Counted from the stretch's first letter, positions 9,699 through 18,300 are shown. The stretch: 64,000 nucleotides of DNA from Larkinella knui (GCF_003858645.1 NZ_RQJP01000001.1:1488001-1552000); one strand, 5' to 3'. The notes: a model not told the origin generated them from the sequence alone. Made by a program: numbers and translations.

Positions 9699-10964
9699 TT
9701 ATTTCAGCACCTTGCGGATAAAATACTGATTACCCAGCCGAATCGTAACCAGATATAGGCCGCGCGGCAACTGCTGAACCGAGAGGGTTTGAAGATGGCT
9801 TTTTTCGGTTTTCAGACTACGCTGGGTCAGCCACTGTTTGCCGCTGATGTCGGACAATTCGATATCCACCATGCCCGTTTCGTCAGCTTCAAATCCGATT
9901 TTCAGTTGATCGACCATCGGATTGGGAACTAACCGAACCACCGGACTTTGATCGCCCAGACTGACAGCCAGCAATTTTGAATAGGCGAATTGCCCATCCG
10001 TGTCGACCTGTTTCAGGCGGTAATAGAAGGTGCCCTGCGCCACCTCATGATCGATATAACGATATATTTTCTTGCCTTCCTGACTGCCAAATGGGTCGAC
10101 CACCTGACCGCTGATCGGTACAAAATCGAGTGCGTTTTTCGATCGTTCAACGATAAAGTGGCTGTGGTTCAGCTCATTAGCGGTTTGCCATTCCAGCCGC
10201 ACCCCATTCTGCTGAGGCTGGGCGCGAAAATAGGCATAGGCTACGGGCAAAGCGGCAGCGCAATCCGTACAGTTGGTGGTAACCGTGGCCGATCCCAAAT
10301 TGGAAGGCGTATAGGAACCGGGTAGACACACCAGGACATTGGATGAATTCGTCAGGGTGTTATTCAAATTGGTCTGTCCGTTCTGGGGTTGTGCAATCGA
10401 AATACAGCCTTTGGTGGACAGAGCGGTGGTGCCATTGGTGCTGTTATTTTGGAAGTACTGGGTATGGATCTGCCCCATGTTTGCCATGCAGACACTCCCG
10501 GAGCCATTGATCCGGAATAAACCCGTCGTGTTGACCGTTCCGCCATTGACAACGAGAGCATAGTTGACGTCCAGTGAATTCATTGTCAGGACACCACCAT
10601 TTTCTACAATCACACGGGCTCCGTTGAAACTGGTATTGGACGGATTGGAAAGCGTTCCCAGAATGCGCAGATCGCCTGAATTGGCGTTAAAATTAGAAAG
10701 CGTGCCGGAATTATAAACCAATACCCCTCCGCTCAAATTGGAATTGGAGATGGAGCCGGGCGCACTGAGGCAAACCACCGCGCCTGCCTGAATGGTGAGG
10801 TTGCTGACTGCCGCCGTAATGCAGTAGGTACCCGATGATAGGGTTTGGTTGCCGGTTGTCAGGGCAACACAACCCGCACAGGAGGGCGTTGGCGGGGCAC
10901 ATTGGCCATAACAGACGGCCGGAAAAAGTAAAATAACGAGCACAAAGAGGTGGATAATTTTCAT
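9699..10964 (-). CDS. Secreted protein with type A type IX sorting domain
   Basis: The 421-aa protein starts with a signal peptide (MKIIHLFVLVILLFPAVCYG) and then has a Cys-rich segment (QCAPPTPSCAGCVAL). Residues 40-220 are rich in Ser, Asn, Gly and Thr with repeated short hydrophobic strands, suggesting a beta-helix or repetitive beta fold. A fibronectin-like segment follows (LEWQTANELNHSHFIVERS). The end (VPNPMVDQLKIGF to NQYFIRKVLK, with LPRGLYLVTIRL) is a type A sorting domain. It is therefore probably exported to the surface or medium; its role is unknown. A consensus promoter lies just upstream at 10996-11026. Confidence 0.85.
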   Translation of the reverse strand: MKIIHLFVLVILLFPAVCYGQCAPPTPSCAGCVALTTGNQTLSSGTYCITAAVSNLTIQAGAVVCLSAPGSISNSNLSGGVLVYNSGTLSNFNANSGDLRILGTLSNPSNTSFNGARVIVENGGVLTMNSLDVNYALVVNGGTVNTTGLFRINGSGSVCMANMGQIHTQYFQNNSTNGTTALSTKGCISIAQPQNGQTNLNNTLTNSSNVLVCLPGSYTPSNLGSATVTTNCTDCAAALPVAYAYFRAQPQQNGVRLEWQTANELNHSHFIVERSKNALDFVPISGQVVDPFGSQEGKKIYRYIDHEVAQGTFYYRLKQVDTDGQFAYSKLLAVSLGDQSPVVRLVPNPMVDQLKIGFEADETGMVDIELSDISGKQWLTQRSLKTEKSHLQTLSVQQLPRGLYLVTIRLGNQYFIRKVLK

Positions 10965-10995
10965 AGAACAGAGTGAGTGTATGGTTTTAAGGGGT

Positions 10996-11026
10996 TAAAA
11001 GTAAACCGTATTGCCTATACAAACAA
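10996..11026 (-). promoter_or_regulatory. Promoter of the secreted-protein gene at 9699-10964
   Basis: On the minus strand a TTG (11024-11026) lies 20 nt from TACTTTTA (10996-11003), one base off the TAnnTTTG consensus. The predicted transcript start is about 25 nt from the ATG. Confidence 0.55.
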
Positions 11027-11099
11027 ACTCGATTTCTTTGATTTAGCTTTCCGGGCGTTTGCAGCCTGACTTGTCAGCAGCACCGGGACGGTTCAGGGG

Positions 11100-11130
11100 T
11101 TGCCGGGTTACGAAAATGACTTTACTTTTG
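11100..11130 (+). promoter_or_regulatory. Consensus Bacteroidota promoter of yajQ
   Basis: TTG (11100-11102), 20-nt spacer, TACTTTTG (11123-11130). This matches the Bacteroidota primary-sigma consensus fully and lies about 55 nt before the yajQ ATG. Confidence 0.75.
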
Positions 11131-11184
11131 CGGGAGACCATTCCGGTCCGTTTATTTTTTATGCGTTAAAAAACCGAAACTCCT

Positions 11185-11676
11185 ATGGCTTCTTTTGATA
11201 TCGTCAGCAAAGTAGATTTACAGACCCTGGATAATGCTATTAATGTCGCTATCAAAGAGATAGCCAATCGGTACGATTTGCGAAACAGCAAAACCAGTGT
11301 TGAGCTCAATAAAAAAGATCTCAAAATTCAGGTCGACACCGACAATGACATGAGCTTGAAGTCGGTGGAGGATATTTTGCTGACCCGGATGGTGAAGCAG
11401 GGCGTCGATGGGCGGAGTCTCGATTTTACCGCCGAGCCGCATCAGTCGGGCAACCGCCTGCGCCGGGAGCTTAAAATCCGGCAGGGGCTGGACAAAGACC
11501 AGCAGCGAAAAATCCTGAAACTGATCAAAGAACACTTTCCGAAACTCACGGCTCAGGCCATGGACGATCAGGTGCGGGTGACCAGCAAAAAAATCGATGA
11601 TTTGCAGGCGGTAATCGGCCTCTTGCGCCGGTCTGAGCTCGAAATATCTTTGCAGTTTGTGAACATGAAAAGCTAA
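11185..11676 (+). CDS. yajQ: YajQ family nucleotide-binding protein
   Basis: The 163-aa protein matches YajQ along its whole length, from MASFDIVSKVDLQTLDNAIN through LRRELKIRQGLDKDQ to the C-terminal VIGLLRRSELEISLQFVNMK. Some YajQ proteins bind cyclic di-GMP and act as transcription co-factors; others have been linked to tRNA or nucleotide binding. Which of these applies here is not visible. It has its own consensus promoter and is followed 31 bp later by a TetR-like regulator. Confidence 0.92.
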   Translation: MASFDIVSKVDLQTLDNAINVAIKEIANRYDLRNSKTSVELNKKDLKIQVDTDNDMSLKSVEDILLTRMVKQGVDGRSLDFTAEPHQSGNRLRRELKIRQGLDKDQQRKILKLIKEHFPKLTAQAMDDQVRVTSKKIDDLQAVIGLLRRSELEISLQFVNMKS

Positions 11677-11707
11677 ACTTTTTTGCTCAACACAGCGTTC
11701 GTGAAGT

Positions 11708-12376
11708 ATGGAAAAACTGGAAAAAATCCGTAAAGCCTACACAGAGTATGTGCTCGAAAACGGAACCCCACCACCGAGTGTTTTTCAATTTGCGAAGAAG
11801 CTGAAGATTTCCGAAGCCGATTTTTATCAGGAGTATACCTCGTTCGAATCGATTGAAGCGGATATCTGGGTGGCCTTCTTTAAGCAGGCCGTCCAAAGCA
11901 TTGAAGCCGACCCGGTTTATCAGACGTATTCCGTTCGCGAAAAACTGCTGGCTTTTTACTACACCTGGATTGAAGTGTTGAAATCGCAGCGCAGCTTTGC
12001 GGTTTTCAGCTTCAACCGCATTCGGGAGACCGCTTCCCGGCCTTCGCCCGTGGCCCGGGTGCGCATGGGAAATCAGTCTTCCCGGGTTTGGCAACCATTT
12101 AAAGAGCTGTATTTTGATTATGTACGCGATTTGCTGGCCGAAGGACGGGAAAGCAAAGAAGTGGAACCCCGGCCGTTTTTATCCGACCGCTATGCCGATG
12201 GTTTGTGGACCCAAACCCTGTTCATCCTCAATTTCTGGGTGAATGACGTCAGCAAGAATTTTGAAAAAACCGATACGGCCATCGAAAAATCGGTCAATAC
12301 GGCTTTCGATCTGATTGGCCGCTCTCCGCTGGATTCTTTGTTCGATCTGGCCAAATTCATCTACCACAACAAATAA
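11708..12376 (+). CDS. TetR family-like regulator
   Basis: The 222-aa protein has a short N-terminal helix-turn-helix region (FQFAKKLKISEADFYQEYTS, about residues 27-46) followed by an all-helical ligand-binding part, the layout of TetR regulators. The HTH is divergent from classical TetR. The ABC1-kinase gene lies directly downstream, and this regulator-kinase pairing is common in Bacteroidota. It may control the kinase gene, but no operator is obvious. A hairpin separates the two genes. Confidence 0.75.
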   Translation: MEKLEKIRKAYTEYVLENGTPPPSVFQFAKKLKISEADFYQEYTSFESIEADIWVAFFKQAVQSIEADPVYQTYSVREKLLAFYYTWIEVLKSQRSFAVFSFNRIRETASRPSPVARVRMGNQSSRVWQPFKELYFDYVRDLLAEGRESKEVEPRPFLSDRYADGLWTQTLFILNFWVNDVSKNFEKTDTAIEKSVNTAFDLIGRSPLDSLFDLAKFIYHNK

Positions 12377-12387
12377 AGAAGGGCGTT

Positions 12388-12429
12388 TGCCTGCTGAATG
12401 GGTTGACACGTCCATTCATTCAGCAGGCA
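12388..12429 (+). terminator. 13-bp hairpin between the TetR-like and ABC1-kinase genes
   Basis: A perfect stem (TGCCTGCTGAATG at 12388-12400 with 12417-12429) encloses a 16-nt loop. No U-tract follows, so it may attenuate transcription or stabilise the upstream mRNA rather than fully terminate. Confidence 0.5.
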
Positions 12430-12448
12430 CACCCCATCGATCCCAGGC

Positions 12449-13792
12449 ATGAAGACGCAAAATCATATCCCGACCACCAAAGTTGCCCGGGCCAGCCAGT
12501 TTGTGAAAGCGGGTGTGAAAGTCGGTGGCAATTACCTGAAACATTACGGTAAAAAGCTGCTCGATCCGGAGTTGACGCGGGAAGAACTGCATAAAGACAA
12601 CGCCACCGATATTTACAATGCGCTCAGCGAATTGAAAGGCAGTGCCCTGAAAATGGCGCAGATGCTGAGTATGGACCGGAATATTCTGCCCCGGGCATAT
12701 GTCGATCAGTTTGCCATGTCCCAGTATTCGGCACCACCCTTGTCCGGGCCGCTGGTCGTCAAGATGTTCCGTACGTATTTCGGGAAATCACCCCAGCAGA
12801 TTTACGATCGTTTCGAGATGGAAGCCGTCAACGCAGCCTCCATCGGGCAAGTGCACCAGGCCTGGAAAGACGGGAAGAAACTGGCCGTCAAGGTTCAATA
12901 CCCGGGGGTGGCCGATAGCGTCAGTTCCGATTTGCGCATCGCCAAACCGCTGGCCATCCGCTTGTTGAACCTGAACGAAAAAGATATCAACCGGTATATG
13001 GGGGAGGTGGAATCCAAACTGCTGGAAGAAACCGACTACGAACTCGAACTGAAACGCTCGATCTATATTTCGGAGCAATGTGCGTCGATTCCGAACCTGG
13101 TTTTTCCGAAATACTATCCGGAACTATCGAGCAAACGCATTTTGACGATGGATTGGCTGGACGGTTTTCACATGAAGGATTTTTTGAAAACCAATCCGTC
13201 ACAGGAAATCCGAAACCGCATCGGGCAGGCGTTGTGGGATTTTTATAATTACCAGATTCACGACCTCAAACAGGTTCATGCCGACCCGCATCCCGGTAAC
13301 TTTTTGATGCGCGCCGACGGAACCATGGGCGTTATCGACTTTGGCTGTGTGAAAGTTATTTCGGATTTCTTTTACGATAATTACTTCCGCCTGATCAATT
13401 TCGACATGCTCGACGACGAGGAAGCCACGCTGCAAACGTTCCGCAATCTGGAGTTTATCGTTCCCGAAGATTCCCCGAAAGAACAGGCTTTTTTTGTTGA
13501 ACTGTTCAAAAAAATGATCGTTTTACTGGGAAAACCGTTCGAGAAACAAACCTTCGATTTTGGCGATAATGCCTATTTCGATACGGTATACGCCTTTGCC
13601 GAGGAGTTAGCGCAGGTGGAGGAACTGAAAAACTCGAAAGTGGCCCGCGGATCGCAGCACGGTTTGTATATCAACCGGACCTATTTTGGCTTGTATTCGA
13701 TGCTCAATGAATTGAAAGCCAAGGTCATTACGCACAAACCGGATTGGCTGGTTTCCAAAAAACTGCGGCTTGAAATGCAAAACGCCGACTGA
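12449..13792 (+). CDS. ABC1/UbiB (AarF) family atypical kinase
   Basis: The 447-aa protein carries the ABC1 signatures: the KxGQ-like region as LKGSALKMAQMLSMD, the Ala-rich loop EAVNAASIGQVHQA, the VAIK-type lysine in KLAVKVQYPG, the catalytic HADPHPGNFLM and the metal-binding IDFGCVK. UbiB-type proteins support isoprenoid quinone homeostasis. In this menaquinone-making lineage the substrate is unknown, and ATPase rather than protein-kinase activity is likely. No C-terminal membrane helix is evident. A second hairpin follows the gene. Confidence 0.9.
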   Translation: MKTQNHIPTTKVARASQFVKAGVKVGGNYLKHYGKKLLDPELTREELHKDNATDIYNALSELKGSALKMAQMLSMDRNILPRAYVDQFAMSQYSAPPLSGPLVVKMFRTYFGKSPQQIYDRFEMEAVNAASIGQVHQAWKDGKKLAVKVQYPGVADSVSSDLRIAKPLAIRLLNLNEKDINRYMGEVESKLLEETDYELELKRSIYISEQCASIPNLVFPKYYPELSSKRILTMDWLDGFHMKDFLKTNPSQEIRNRIGQALWDFYNYQIHDLKQVHADPHPGNFLMRADGTMGVIDFGCVKVISDFFYDNYFRLINFDMLDDEEATLQTFRNLEFIVPEDSPKEQAFFVELFKKMIVLLGKPFEKQTFDFGDNAYFDTVYAFAEELAQVEELKNSKVARGSQHGLYINRTYFGLYSMLNELKAKVITHKPDWLVSKKLRLEMQNAD

Positions 13793-13795
13793 AGT

Positions 13796-13842
13796 AAGCG
13801 GATTATGCGGTATTTTCGTTTAATTTGATACCGCATCCGCTT
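13796..13842 (+). terminator. Bulged hairpin after the ABC1-kinase gene
   Basis: The left arm at 13796-13813 pairs with 13828-13842 over 15 bp (AAGCGGAT and GCGGTAT blocks) with a 3-nt bulge; the loop is AT-rich. It lies between the kinase stop and the deaminase ATG at 13855. This argues against the upstream deaminase start at 13825, which would fall inside the stem-loop. Confidence 0.55.
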
Positions 13843-13854
13843 TCCCGTAACCCG

Positions 13855-14355
13855 ATGAGTAAACCCCGCTTCGACGATATTTTCATGGAACTGGCCGTCA
13901 ATCTTTCCAAACGGTCTCATTGTATTAAGGCTCAGGTGGGTGCGGTTTTGACTAAAGAAACCAGGATCATCTCCATTGGTTACAACGGTCCGCCGTCGGG
14001 AACGCACAATTGCGACGAAGAATTTCCGGGCGTGGGTTGCCCGCGCGATTCGAAAGGAAGCTGTTCGCTGGCGCTCCATGCCGAACAAAATGCCATTTTA
14101 TACGCGGCCAAAAACGGGGCTGTCATCGAAGGGGCAACGATTTACGTGACCCTCTCGCCCTGTATAGCCTGTGCGCGGATTATCTTCAGCATGAAAATTG
14201 CAAAAGTGGTTTTTCTGCATTCCTACGCCCAGTATAAAGGCATTCCGACGGATGAAGGTGTCGAGTTTTTGCGCAAATTCGGCGTCGAAACCGTCCAGTA
14301 TCAGCCTGCCGCAGGGTTTGAAACCGTCATTCAGCAGGGTGACCCGCATCTGTAG
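13855..14355 (+). CDS. dCMP deaminase-family zinc enzyme
   Basis: The cytidine/deoxycytidylate deaminase fold is clear. The zinc ligand and catalytic Glu sit in LHAEQNAI, and the two further zinc Cys in LSPCIACARIIF. The N-terminal segment (FDDIFMELAVNLSKRSHC, VGAVL) and the GTHNCDEEFPG insertion are typical of ComEB-like dCMP deaminases, which make dUMP for thymidylate synthesis. I start at the ATG at 13855 (MSKPRFDDIF), giving 166 aa. The 13825 start lies within a hairpin. It is followed 12 bp later by the ACP phosphodiesterase-like gene. Confidence 0.88.
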   Translation: MSKPRFDDIFMELAVNLSKRSHCIKAQVGAVLTKETRIISIGYNGPPSGTHNCDEEFPGVGCPRDSKGSCSLALHAEQNAILYAAKNGAVIEGATIYVTLSPCIACARIIFSMKIAKVVFLHSYAQYKGIPTDEGVEFLRKFGVETVQYQPAAGFETVIQQGDPHL

Positions 14356-14367
14356 GCACCCGGATCG

Positions 14368-14970
14368 ATGAATATATTAGCACACGCTTACCTATCCGGT
14401 ACTGACGAGGGCCTGTTAATTGGCAATTTTATTGCGGATTTTATCAAAGGAAATCCCGCCCATCCGAAACACGGTTTAGCGGCTGAGGTCCAGCGCGGAA
14501 TCCGGCTACACCGCCAGATTGATCAGTTTACGGACCACCACCCTTTGGTTGAACAGATGCGGATTGTGGTTCGCCCGCGCTGCCATAAATACGCAGGTGC
14601 CGCCATCGATGTATTTCTGGATCACTTTCTGGCCAGCCATTTTTCGGAAATTGCGCATCAACCCCTGACGGAATTTGTAACCCATTTTTATAAGTTTCTG
14701 CAAAACCGGCAGAATCAGTTGCCGGATGCTGCCCGGCGTATGGCAGGATACATGATTCAGCAGGATTGGCTGACGAATTACCGCTTGCTGGAAGGCATCG
14801 ACCGCAGTTTGAAAGGAATGGCCCGGCGGACGGCTTTTCCCTCCAATCTGGATACGGCGGTCGAGGATTTGAAAGACAATTATGGTAGTTTTGAGGGCTA
14901 TTTCAACCGGTTTTTTCCCGAATTACAGACGCATGTCCTCGATTTTCTGGCAAACGATCAACCGGTTTAA
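14368..14970 (+). CDS. ACP phosphodiesterase family protein (AcpH-like)
   Basis: The 200-aa protein begins MNILAHAYLSG and contains GNFIADFIKG and RGIRLHRQIDQFTDHHP, the conserved His/Asp segments of the AcpH (DUF479) family in the HD superfamily. AcpH removes 4'-phosphopantetheine from acyl carrier protein. The family annotation is firm; the exact activity in Bacteroidota has rarely been tested. Confidence 0.87.
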   Translation: MNILAHAYLSGTDEGLLIGNFIADFIKGNPAHPKHGLAAEVQRGIRLHRQIDQFTDHHPLVEQMRIVVRPRCHKYAGAAIDVFLDHFLASHFSEIAHQPLTEFVTHFYKFLQNRQNQLPDAARRMAGYMIQQDWLTNYRLLEGIDRSLKGMARRTAFPSNLDTAVEDLKDNYGSFEGYFNRFFPELQTHVLDFLANDQPV

Positions 14971-15013
14971 GGAGCAGTTGACTGAGAAATGATTACGTAT
15001 ATAGTATACCGTT

Positions 15014-16033
15014 ATGACACCGGCTATTGACCAGATTCTGAAAGATGTCCGAAAGAAAAATTTTGCCCCCTTGTATTTACTGCACGGCGATGAAACGTAT
15101 TTCGTGGATCTGATTGCCGATGAAATTGAAAAAATAGCCGTTCCCGAGCACGAGAAGGGGTTTAATCAGTTCATGGTATTTGGCAAGGACACGCAGGTGG
15201 GCGCGGTGATCAACATGGCCCGCCGGTATCCGTTTATGGCCGACCGTCAGCTCGTACTCGTCAAAGAAGCCCAGCAACTGGGCGGGTTGAACGAAAAAGC
15301 GAGTCAGTCGCTGCTGGAGGAATACGCCAAATCACCCTTATCGTCCACGATTCTGGTTTTGTGTCATACCGGACCATATGACGAGCGGAAGGCGCTGGCC
15401 AAAGCCATTGCGCAAAAAGGCGTTTTGCTGAACTCGAAAAAGCTCTACGACAACAAAGTGCCGGACTGGATCGGGGAGTATTGCCGCCAGCAGAACGTGA
15501 AAATCAGTCTGAAAGCCATTCAGATGCTGTTCGATTATATTGGGAACGACCTGAAACGGCTGGCCAGTGAAATCGACAAAATCATGATCAATCTGAAAGC
15601 GGGCGAAGAAATCAGCGCCGAGACCGTTGAACGTTTGGTCGGGATCAGCAAGGAATACAATGTCTTTGAATTACAAAAAGCACTGACGCTGCGCGACGTG
15701 CTGAAAGCCAACCGGATTGCCGACTATTTCAGCCGCAACCCGAAAGATAACCCGCTGCCGCCGATGCTTATTATTCTGTATCAGTTTTTTACGAAAGTAT
15801 TGATGGTGCAGGCATCCCGTGATCAGAGTGAAAAAACGTTATCGTCGTTACTGGGCGTGCACACCTTTTTTGTGAAGGATTACCTGCAAACCGCCCGGGC
15901 CTATCCTTTATGGAAAGTCGCCGGTATTATTCACTCCATCCGCCAGGCCGATGCGTTTTCGAAGGGAATCGATGCGCCCTCCCTAAACGAAGGCGCTATT
16001 CTGAAGCAACTGGTGTATGAGATTCTGCATTGA
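15014..16033 (+). CDS. holA: DNA polymerase III delta subunit
   Basis: This 339-aa clamp-loader subunit opens the beta sliding clamp. The N-terminal AAA+ fold without a functional P-loop shows the conserved start FAPLYLLHGDETYFVDLIAD and the YDNKVPDWIGEYCRQQ region. The helical middle domain has IGNDLKRLASEIDKI, and the C-terminal collar domain ends in ILKQLVYEI. An intrinsic terminator follows within 20 bp. Confidence 0.92.
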   Translation: MTPAIDQILKDVRKKNFAPLYLLHGDETYFVDLIADEIEKIAVPEHEKGFNQFMVFGKDTQVGAVINMARRYPFMADRQLVLVKEAQQLGGLNEKASQSLLEEYAKSPLSSTILVLCHTGPYDERKALAKAIAQKGVLLNSKKLYDNKVPDWIGEYCRQQNVKISLKAIQMLFDYIGNDLKRLASEIDKIMINLKAGEEISAETVERLVGISKEYNVFELQKALTLRDVLKANRIADYFSRNPKDNPLPPMLIILYQFFTKVLMVQASRDQSEKTLSSLLGVHTFFVKDYLQTARAYPLWKVAGIIHSIRQADAFSKGIDAPSLNEGAILKQLVYEILH

Positions 16034-16050
16034 GGGTTCGGCATACATGC

Positions 16051-16080
16051 AAAAAACCGCCGGATTACGGGCGGTTTTTT
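16051..16080 (+). terminator. Intrinsic terminator after holA
   Basis: An 11-bp stem pairs AAAAAACCGCC (16051-16061) with GGCGGTTTTTT (16070-16080), with an 8-nt loop and a T-run in the 3' arm. It ends the plus-strand transcript. The A-run on the other side lets it also stop the tRNA transcript coming from the minus strand. Confidence 0.85.
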
Positions 16081-16107
16081 CATTTGGGGTTCACCAGGAA
16101 CCTTCAG

Positions 16108-16181
16108 TAGCGGGGACGAGAGTTGAACTCGTGACCTCAGGGTTATGAATCCTGTGCTCTAACCAACTGAGCTACCCCGCC
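16108..16181 (-). tRNA. tRNA-Met (CAT), elongator type
   Basis: The 74-nt cloverleaf is complete. The acceptor GGCGGGG pairs with CCCCGCT (G1-U72 wobble). The D-arm is GCTC/GAGC, the anticodon loop TTCATAA gives CAT, and the T-arm is ACGAG/CTCGT. The CCA end is not encoded. The anticodon stem lacks the three G-C pairs of initiator tRNA and the body resembles elongator Met, but a lysidine-modified Ile tRNA cannot be excluded without modelling. A consensus promoter sits directly upstream. Confidence 0.93.
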
Positions 16182-16194
16182 AGATTTGGTGCCA

Positions 16195-16224
16195 CAAAAG
16201 TAAGAAAAAAAACAAGTACTCCAA
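16195..16224 (-). promoter_or_regulatory. Consensus promoter of tRNA-Met
   Basis: On the minus strand TTG (16222-16224) is followed after 19 nt by TACTTTTG (16195-16202). The predicted start lies a few bases before the tRNA 5' end at 16181. Confidence 0.75.
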
Positions 16225-16233
16225 TACACCTTT

Positions 16234-16265
16234 TTGAGTACCGTGTTAAAATTCTGCTAACTTTG
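16234..16265 (+). promoter_or_regulatory. Consensus promoter of the START-like gene
   Basis: TTG (16234-16236), 21-nt spacer, TAACTTTG (16258-16265). It points away from the tRNA promoter, with only 9 bp between the two -33 boxes. It implies a transcript start after 16270, which rules out the upstream start codon at 16263. Confidence 0.75.
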
Positions 16266-16292
16266 CCACATTACCTCTTTAAAATCACTGAT

Positions 16293-16688
16293 ATGGAAAA
16301 CTATAAATTTATTGCGGAATATGAACTTCGGGCATCTCCAAAGGTCCTGTTTCCCTATATCAGCACGGCTTCCGGCCTCTCCCAATGGTTCGCAGCGAAA
16401 GTGAATGTCCGACCGGATCACCAATTTGATTTTTACTGGGATAACGAAAGCCACCTTGCCAAACAGGTTTCCATGCGTCAGAATAAAAGCGTTCGTTTCG
16501 AGTTTTTGAACGGAAATGGAGCTAGCAGTGAAGAGCATAATTACATCGACTTCCGGGTGGATGTCAGTGAACTGACCCAATCCACGTTTTTACGCATCAC
16601 CGATTACTCCTCCAACGCCGATGCGGACGAACTTAAATCACTCTGGAACAGTTTAATCGATAAGTTAAAAGAAATCGTGGGGAGTTAG
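16293..16688 (+). CDS. START/SRPBCC-like domain protein
   Basis: I start at the ATG at 16293 (MENYKFIAEYELRASPKVLF) because the promoter's -7 box overlaps the longer start at 16263. The 131-aa protein looks like the START-like (AHSA1-related) family found next to LptF/LptG-type permeases in Cytophagales. It shows LFPYISTASGLSQWFA, IDFRVDVSELTQSTFLRITD and a C-terminal amphipathic helix LKSLWNSLIDKLKEIVG. A hydrophobic ligand is plausible but not demonstrated. The permease gene begins 8 bp later, so they form an operon. Confidence 0.82.
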   Translation: MENYKFIAEYELRASPKVLFPYISTASGLSQWFAAKVNVRPDHQFDFYWDNESHLAKQVSMRQNKSVRFEFLNGNGASSEEHNYIDFRVDVSELTQSTFLRITDYSSNADADELKSLWNSLIDKLKEIVGS

Positions 16689-16695
16689 GTCTGCA

Positions 16696-18210
16696 ATGAA
16701 AAAAATTGATAAGCTCGTACTAAAGTCGTTTTGGGGACCCTTCGTATTGACGCTTTGTGTAGTCGTTTTTATTTTTTTGATGCGTCTGATGATGTTTTAC
16801 ATCGATCAATTTGTGTCAAAAGACATCGAATTACGGGTTTTTGCCAAAATTCTCTTCTATTTTAGCCTCATTACCATTCCCATTGCGCTGCCGTTGGCGG
16901 TGCTGCTGTCGTCGCTGATGACGTACGGAAACCTCGGGGAATTTTTTGAACTGACGGCCTTGAAAAGCGCCGGTATTTCCCTGACGAGGGCCATGCGCCC
17001 GTTGTTGATCGTGGCCACCGGCATTGCCCTCTTTTCGTTCTGGTTCAACAACAAAGTCGCGCCCTGGGCCAACCTCAAAGGCTACAGCTTGTTGTGGGAT
17101 ATCAAATCGTCGAAAGCCACGCTCAGTATTAAGGAAGGGATTTTTTACAATGACCTGCCCGGTTACAGCATCAAAGCCGATAAAAAAGACGGGGAAACGC
17201 TGCGGGGAATGGTAATTTACAAACACCAGGAAAACGGGATGGAAACCGGAAACCGGGAAATTATCCTGGCGGATTCAGGACGGATGTTTACCACCCCCGA
17301 CAAGCAATACCTAGTTTTTGAGCTCTACAACGGGAACGATTATACCGAATACACCGATAATTCCAGCGTTTCCTACGCCAGCAACGGGCCTCAGAATCCG
17401 CTGGCCAAATTTTTACGGAATGGGTTTCAGCATTATAAATTACGCATCAGCCTGGATTCCTATGGGCTGAAGCGGACGGATGAGCAGCAATTCGAGTACC
17501 ATGAGTACATGAAGAATCTCAAGGAACTTTCGACGCTGACCGATTCCTTGAAAAAAGAACTGAAAGCCAGTCTGGCGGGTACGGCCGCCACGTCCCGGCA
17601 ATACTATACGTATCAGTTCAAGCAACCACCGCCTGTTATTGTAACCAATCCGTCGACTCCCCAACCCGTGGTGGTTCGTCCGGGCAAATGGATCGATTCG
17701 CTGCTGGCCCGGCCCGCCGATGCCCGTATCAAGGGCGAGGTGCAGGAAATGGCCCTGTCGCAGGCCCGAAACATGCTTTCTTACGCCGAATCGAACCAGA
17801 CCTACCTGAAAGAGAAGGCTAAAACCGTTTACCGCTACGAACTGGAAAGTCACCACAAGTTTACGCAGGCGATTTCCTGCTTCATCATGTTCCTGATTGG
17901 CGCACCACTGGGGGCCATCATCAAAAAAGGCGGTTTTGGCGTGCCGGTTTTGGTGTCTATCATCTTTTTTATTCTGCTGTACGTGCTGACCCTGACCGGG
18001 GATAAATACGCCAAAGACGGGTTGATCTGGGTGCCGGCCGGGGCCTGGATGGCCAATGCGACCTTGTTGCCGCTGGGTCTGTACCTGATGAAACAAGCCC
18101 GGAATGATTCCCGACTTTTTGACAAGGATGTCTATGTAATCTGGTGGGAACGCATCAAAAAGCGGTATGCCAGCAGGCGAGCCGCCCGTACCGAAACCAA
18201 GATTGCCTGA
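16696..18210 (+). CDS. LptF/LptG family lipopolysaccharide export permease
   Basis: The 504-aa inner-membrane protein has the six-helix LptF/LptG layout. Three helices lie near the N-terminus (first at VLTLCVVVFIFLMRLMMFYI), a large periplasmic beta-jellyroll segment follows (about residues 130-360), and three helices lie near the C-terminus (ISCFIMFLIGAPLGAIIKKGG). Such permeases couple the LptB ATPase to LPS extraction. The GAPLGAIIKKGGFG coupling segment is conserved. It is the only Lpt gene here, so whether it plays the F or G role cannot be decided. Confidence 0.9.
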   Translation: MKKIDKLVLKSFWGPFVLTLCVVVFIFLMRLMMFYIDQFVSKDIELRVFAKILFYFSLITIPIALPLAVLLSSLMTYGNLGEFFELTALKSAGISLTRAMRPLLIVATGIALFSFWFNNKVAPWANLKGYSLLWDIKSSKATLSIKEGIFYNDLPGYSIKADKKDGETLRGMVIYKHQENGMETGNREIILADSGRMFTTPDKQYLVFELYNGNDYTEYTDNSSVSYASNGPQNPLAKFLRNGFQHYKLRISLDSYGLKRTDEQQFEYHEYMKNLKELSTLTDSLKKELKASLAGTAATSRQYYTYQFKQPPPVIVTNPSTPQPVVVRPGKWIDSLLARPADARIKGEVQEMALSQARNMLSYAESNQTYLKEKAKTVYRYELESHHKFTQAISCFIMFLIGAPLGAIIKKGGFGVPVLVSIIFFILLYVLTLTGDKYAKDGLIWVPAGAWMANATLLPLGLYLMKQARNDSRLFDKDVYVIWWERIKKRYASRRAARTETKIA

Positions 18211-18252
18211 AATATTCTGCCCTGGTTTTTCAGCTTATACTAAATAAAATCG

Positions 18253-18260
18253 TACTTTTG
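18253..18260 (+). promoter_or_regulatory. Candidate -7 box of the rpsO promoter
   Basis: TACTTTTG matches the consensus, 40 nt before the rpsO ATG. The position expected for the -33 element has only a T-run (TTT near 18228-18230), so the promoter is incomplete by consensus. Confidence 0.5.
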
Positions 18261-18300
18261 CGTTTCATTCAATTTATTCATTAGTTTTAGCTGTCTGACG

